Of a DNA stretch of 64,000 bases, positions 59,023-64,000 are shown one piece after another. Source of the DNA: Gordius sp. MW1 (Eukaryota; Nematomorpha; Gordioida; Gordea; Gordiidae); the NCBI GenBank assembly GCA_964036665.1, contig OZ038531.1, forward strand, positions 9,610,168-9,674,167, read 5' to 3'. Below the pieces are notes generated by a model. That model saw only the letters and a list, made by a program, of their open reading frames with translations, did not search any database and was not told where the DNA came from. The translations under genes were made by a program, and so were the position numbers. The first letter of the stretch is position 1; each line of letters begins with the position of its first letter.

Positions 59023-61816
59023 AAAAAAAATAACTGTTTTATAATACATGGTCACCCTTCTGCTCGTTGTATCTCCTCTGGGAAAATCCCACCTGCTACT
59101 TCTCTTATTCCACCTCTTGCCTCCATAATAGTGGATGCTCCTCATGATGTTCCTTGCTCATCCAACTCAGATCCTCAATCCTTAGACAGCCCCATTAATA
59201 CCACTTCTTTGGACTATTCTTGGAGTGATTCATTTTTAGCCTTAACCTTCCCCAACACTATTTCAAGAATCCCTAGGGGTGCTCGCCCGGCTACTCAACA
59301 GTTTTTAATCAATCTTATAACCTCTATAACTAACTCTCCCTCAAATCTTACCAACTGGGATAAACTTTTCAGGTTTACCTTTCACACCTTATATGTAAGA
59401 GGACCCAACGTTGAAAATCTGTCCAAACATATTAAAGACTCCTTTTTAAATTTCAATTTTGATAATATTTTCAAAAATACCCCCCAGCATAAACAATCCC
59501 CAAACTCCTTTACTGCCAAGCAAACTGCTAAACAAATTTTAAAAAAAATTGATTACTTTAACCCCAAAAGTGCTCTAAGAATATTTTATGACAATGACTC
59601 AATTGCTCCTTACTCCCTTGATTCATACCAACAACTCAAATCTAAACATCCCCCATCCTCATCGGCAAATCGACTCCCTACCTCAGCCTCTTCCATAAAA
59701 CTAGACTCTTCCGACATTCGGGAAGCCATCAATTCCTTTCCCATCAACTCTGCAGCAGGCCTGGATGGTTTCCGCCCCGTTTATTTACAAGACCTGATTA
59801 ACCTCCAAAACGTGAGCGCTGCAATTTTACTCAACTCTATAACGTCCCTATGCAATTTAATTGTCAACGGTAATATTCCTACCGAAATAATCCCTATATT
59901 GTTCGGCGCTAAACTAATCGCTATCAAAAAACCTGATAATTCGGTAAGACCCATTGCTATTGGCAGTGTTTTCCGACTTATTATTTCAAAACTCATTTGT
60001 AAGACAATCAAATCCAGTTTAAGCGACAAGTTAATTTATCATCAATTAGGATTTGGGGTTAAAGGCGGCTGTGAGGCTGTTAGTCACGCTGCGCGGATAA
60101 GTCTTCAACAAATTCCCTCCAATCACTGCTTGGTTAAATTAGACTTTGTCAATGCATTCAATAACATTCGCCGAGAAACGATAATAAATTCCTTCATTGA
60201 TGAGTTCCCAAGGTTTTCAAATTACATCAGTTTAAGTTATGGTTGCATATCAAAACTAAAGTTTGGGGACTTTTTAATTTAATCGGCAGAAGGTATTCAA
60301 CAGGGTGACCCTCTAGGTCCACTTTTGTTTTGTCTAGGGATTAGAAATTTAACCGAATCTCTCTCAAACCAATGCTCGTTATCATTAAATGTCTGGTACC
60401 TAGACGATTACCTTATGCGGCCCTCCGGAAGAAATCTCCAAGGCCATTCTTTTAATCCGAGATTATGAAGCCATCCTAAACTTAAAATTGAATATCACTA
60501 AATGCGAGATATATCAGTGCCCGGATACAGACATATTTCCCATTTTTAAGCCTTTTTTAAAAGTTGAAATGAAGAGTTTAACTCATTTAGGCTCTCCAAT
60601 AGGTGGGCAAACCGCCTTAATATAGTTTTTACATAGTCAATTATCAACTCTTTCCTCGAAGATGGAAATTCTCAATACCCTCCCAAAACATCACGCTTTT
60701 TATAACATCAAAAATTATTTTAATATCTCAAAAATTCAACATTCTTCCAGTCATCATCAGCTTTTTTATTACCCGAGATTTTAAAAAGCTACGATAGCTT
60801 TATGAAAAACACGCTAGAAGCCATCCCTAATATCAAATTCAGCACTTCTTCGTGGCTCCAAGCCTCATTACCTAATAAAGCTGGCGGCGGCATACGCCCA
60901 GCTACCTCAATTTCTTTAGCAGCTTTTATCTCTTCTTATAAATCTGCCCAAGGATTGATCGACCGTTTAATCACAACAAATGAGGATCCGTCGTTTGTAG
61001 AAGCCCTAGACGTCTGGTCAGCCAACGTCAACCCAGGGACCCCCTTCCCCATAACCTCAAGACAAAAGGATTGGGATGCTTCGCGCTCCGTTGATTACCT
61101 CTTATCGAGCTGCGACGCCCGCCAGCACTTCAACCTTAAATATTTGGTTTTTGACGGATCGGGTCACGAGTGGCTAGAAGCTTATCCTAGTTCACTTTCT
61201 GGATTGATGTTGGAGGACCCAGAGCTAGCATACTCCATCGCCCTCAGACTAGGAATTCCCTATTTAAAGGAATATTCCTGCCGCAGCTGCCCCCAGAACA
61301 TAGACATTTATGCAAGGCACCCCTTACACTGCCTTTTAAATACATAAGGCACGAAAAGGTGAATAGCCTTATCCAAGCCGCTTTTAAAAAAGCCAATATC
61401 CCGTCCGCCTTAGAGCCGTCAGACCCTTCGTTGGAGGGAAGGATGCGACCAGACGGCTCTACCCTCATCCCTTGGCAAAATGGTCTACCCCTTAAATGGG
61501 ATTTCACCTGCATAGACATTTTCGCCCCCTCTAACCAGAACTACAATGCCCTGACCCTCGCCGAACACCGCAAAACTGTAAAATACCAGGCCCTCCTACC
61601 CTCTAATATCTTTACCCCTATCGTTGCTTCGTGTTCTGGGACTTTTGGTGCCGCCATCAAGCTCTTTAATGATATCAGCCGTCGCTGCCCGCCCTCTAAA
61701 TATTCCACAAATTTTTACTTAAACAAAAAATTGGTATCTTTATCGCAGAGTACAATTTTAAATCCCCAGCCGACAGCTGGCCACTTTTATTAGACGACAC
61801 ATGCGACGCTTTATAA
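58908..61816 (+). pseudogene. Non-LTR retrotransposon copy B with reverse transcriptase, disabled
   Basis: The main frame (58972-60282, 436 codons) begins with a cysteine/histidine cluster (CCTCKKLVSLKKNNCFIIHG...C). It carries reverse transcriptase motifs SAAGLDGFRPVYLQDL, VRPIAIGSVFRLI, GFGVKGGCEAVSHAA and motif A LVKLDFVNAFNNIRR. After an in-frame TAA (60280-60282) come motif B GIQQGDPLGPLLF and motif C WYLDD. Frameshifts follow near 60420, 61335 and 61730. Segment 60802-61347 encodes a thumb/linker region (FDGSGHEWLEAYPSSLSG). Segment 61359 onward encodes RPDGSTLIPW...WDFTCIDIFAPS...AEHRKTVKY, whose D...D...E-x-K-like spacing suggests a restriction-like nuclease; that is inference. No APE-type endonuclease was seen. 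Which non-LTR clade it belongs to I cannot say. Confidence 0.8.
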
Positions 61817-61859
61817 TTATATTTTTTTTAGTTTGTTTTATACCCGCTCTTATATTTTT

Positions 61860-62042
61860 CGAATTAAGCAATATAACGATTTTTAATACGGGCCCGGGCA
61901 GGGGTTGAGCTTTGTATAAAATTAGCGGGCAGAACCCGGGCCTAATATTTATTGTTTTGACGGGCCCCGTGGGGCACGGTCTTTTAAATTTTTACAACGG
62001 GTGTAACGGCTGACATAAACAGGCCCGTTGCAGGTCTCAAGA
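61860..62042. mobile_element. Right end of the split TAGAGACCTG-family element
   Basis: Contains ACGGGCCCGGGCAGGGG, GCGGGCAGAACCCGGGCC and the terminal GGCCCGTTGCAGGTCTC, matching the last part of 27413-28798. Together with 53551-54445 it forms one element with about 7.4 kb of retroelements and a hAT between its halves. Confidence 0.65.
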
Positions 62043-62418
62043 ACGTGTCGGTCCCACAGTCGTGAGGTTTGTTTTGATGAGTTTTTTCATCTTGATCGGG
62101 TAAGTGCCATGTTTTGATTAATCTTAAATTTCATAACTTTATCGGCTTGTTTTTTCCACCTAACACGTTATTTTTTTCCTCTCTTCCCCGGTACCTCCAT
62201 GTCCAGTACTTTTAGATTTAAATCATTCGTCGTTGAACACCCATTTTGGTCATGAGAAAGTCATTCGTCATATGGTAGAGCTTAGTATTAGCTTTTCTTC
62301 CATGGGGTTTAATGCCCTAGTTTCATTTCCATAGAGTTACATCGCGCTTACGATGGATTTGTTAGCTTTTCTTTCCAATCAGATTGACATTTTCTTGTAG
62401 CACATTACAGCGGATATA

Positions 62419-64000
62419 TAGTATTCGATCTCGTCTTGGTCTCGAAAGCAAAATCTTGTCTCGTCTGGGCTGCGATTATGAAAATCTCGTCTCAGTCTAG
62501 AAAAATCCCTGTCTCGTCTCGTCTCGACTTAAATTCTCGACTTTTAAAAAAAAGATTTATACGAAATAAAAATTTCACCGGTTTTTTTAAAAATATTAAA
62601 TATGTGTTTAAAAAATCCAAATGGCAAACCTTTATATATTTTTAAAAAACCTTAATACACAAACATTTTAAAGATTTAGCGCAACATGACACTTAATTTT
62701 AAATATAACATTTTCTATGGAAAGTGCAAATTAAAAAACTATAAATAAATTTTAAGTTTAGTATTAAAGGACCGCTTTTTGTAAATTATATAAAATAGAA
62801 TAATTGTGCATTAAATTTAGAATTTAATGGTGGTGTTCATTGACACCTTTTAGATGTGAGTGTATACCAGTACCCTTGTGAGTGTTTTAGACCTGAAACT
62901 TCTACCTAATAAATATACTAACTGATTGTTAGATTAAAGACCTTATTAAATTTTATATTTCTATCAACATTTGTATCAAATCCACTCTATCTGTCAAATA
63001 TAAAAGACTTTTAAATTCATAAGTTCACCTATATTTGACTTGGGGATATATTTTTGCAAATTGAAACCCCTTATTAACCCTAGCTAAATGCTCAAAGTTG
63101 TCCTTAACATACTTACAGCCAAGGTTTTAGTCCATTGATATTACCATCATCAATTATAGCCCATAGAGTTTATTGCTTGTTTATACATAAAACGTTTACA
63201 TGCGAGTGACTTTTAATAATATTATTATTTAAAGAATTAATAACTATTTCACATATTAAAACGTAAAAACAACAATAAAAGCAGCATTTTTATAGAATCA
63301 AAAACATAAAGTTGTAAACTTTAAATTAAAGTGGACGTATTTTATTCTATGACAAAAATAATTAAAATCAAATTTGTATTTTAAATACTTACCTTTAATA
63401 GAACTAACTTTACCATGAAATATTTATTTATCAAGTACAGTATAAGTTTGTGTATATTTATGTTATATTGCACAATGACCAAAATTTTATTAAAATTGTA
63501 GTAAATTCGAATGCATCCGCCAACCCCAGTTTTTAATGAGAAAAGCAATGCATATGACTAAAAATGTATTCACATAATGTCTTAAGGTTAAAAAATTTAC
63601 GATAATTTGAAGCATAAAAACTTCTAGAAAACTCGTGATATTATTACGGTGCATGGGCGTACGCAGGGGGGCCCCCCCCTAATTTAAAAAAAAAATTTCA
63701 ATACAAAAACCCTAACAAATTAAAAAAAATTTGTTTTGCCCCCCCCCCCTAATTAGCCGGAGGGGGCAGCCAGACCCCCTGATCTCCCCGGGGGGGGGGG
63801 AGCAGGGGGTCTGGCTGCCCACACTGCCTAATTTAGGGCAGTTTTTTTTTTTGCTCACAGGAAAGTTTTTGGACGGCGAGACCTTTTTTTTTTTGCTCTC
63901 AGGGAAATTTTTGAATGTCCTCCCCCCCCCCCTAATTCAAAACCTGCGTACGCCCATGTTACGGTGTATCGAATACCCAATTGTAATTTTGAAATCGTTA
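62419..64000. mobile_element. TAGTG-family hAT-like element, inverted orientation, cut by the window edge
   Basis: Begins TAGTATTCGATCTCGTCTTG with CTCGTCTCG-type arrays to about 62530, the reverse complement of the right end of 9909-11407. It runs on with matching AT-rich interior (AAGTGCAAATTAAAAAACTA near 62720). It is interrupted by the MITE at 63652-63958 and continues beyond the window. Confidence 0.75.
63652..63958. mobile_element. 307-bp MITE with perfect termini CATGGGCGTACGCAGG
   Basis: The 16-bp ends CATGGGCGTACGCAGG and CCTGCGTACGCCCATG are exact inverted repeats, flanked by a perfect 8-bp duplication TTACGGTG (63644-63651 and 63959-63966). The interior has runs of C and G and an AGACCCCCTGATCTCC / AGCAGGGGGTCTGG inverted pair. 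It is the cleanest member of the CATGGGCG family scattered through the window. Confidence 0.9.

Overview
The window reads as AT-rich nuclear DNA of an invertebrate animal. The evidence is two spliced metazoan genes with GT-AG introns of 40 nt to about 4.3 kb, long introns full of transposon debris, and many short inverted-repeat elements. The secreted reprolysin-type protease and the repeat types suggest an arthropod, but no sequence here settles the clade. I see no rRNA, convincing tRNA, CRISPR array or bacterial operon.

Layout. Positions 1-9210 hold the 3' end of a TAGTG-type hAT-like element, then a six-exon TMEM165/GDT1 gene (560-9210, + strand). Its introns carry small MITEs and a 1.5-kb foldback element. 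Positions 9.9-17 kb are transposon-dominated: a 1.5-kb hAT-like element with a perfect 8-bp target duplication, a decayed Ty3/gypsy pol relic, a minisatellite, a Helitron helicase fragment and a mariner-like foldback with TA flanks. Positions 18.4-21.4 kb hold an unrecognised two-exon gene (332 aa) whose 3' region is repeated downstream. Positions 21.9-31.9 kb are again repeats: foldbacks, the other half of the Helitron helicase, a hAT transposase fossil, and several hAT-like elements with G+C-rich CCCGGGCC-type arrays.

Positions 32.6-51.9 kb hold one large gene. I could splice it into 14 phase-consistent exons (639 codons): signal peptide, prodomain, M12B reprolysin catalytic domain (HEIGHILGCPHD zinc site and Met-turn), cysteine-rich segment, thrombospondin-1-like repeat and a second cysteine-rich tail. 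That is an ADAMTS-like or tick-metalloprotease-like secreted enzyme. It includes a 20-nt microexon, and the zinc-binding helix is split by an intron. Its largest intron contains a 1.5-kb inverted minisatellite.

Positions 52-64 kb are a nest of elements. A near-intact 2.9-kb hAT transposon sits inside a 5'-truncated non-LTR retrotransposon copy. That copy lies beside a longer copy, and both lie between the two halves of an older hAT-like element. The window ends in another TAGTG element interrupted by a 307-bp MITE with a perfect 8-bp target duplication.

The two recognised genes have separate jobs: Golgi cation/H+ transport with a glycosylation role, and secreted proteolysis. They share no visible regulation. 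The dominant theme is repeated hAT-superfamily activity: at least eight elements have inferable 8-bp target duplications. All splice models were made by hand from sequence and homology memory, without transcripts or database searches.
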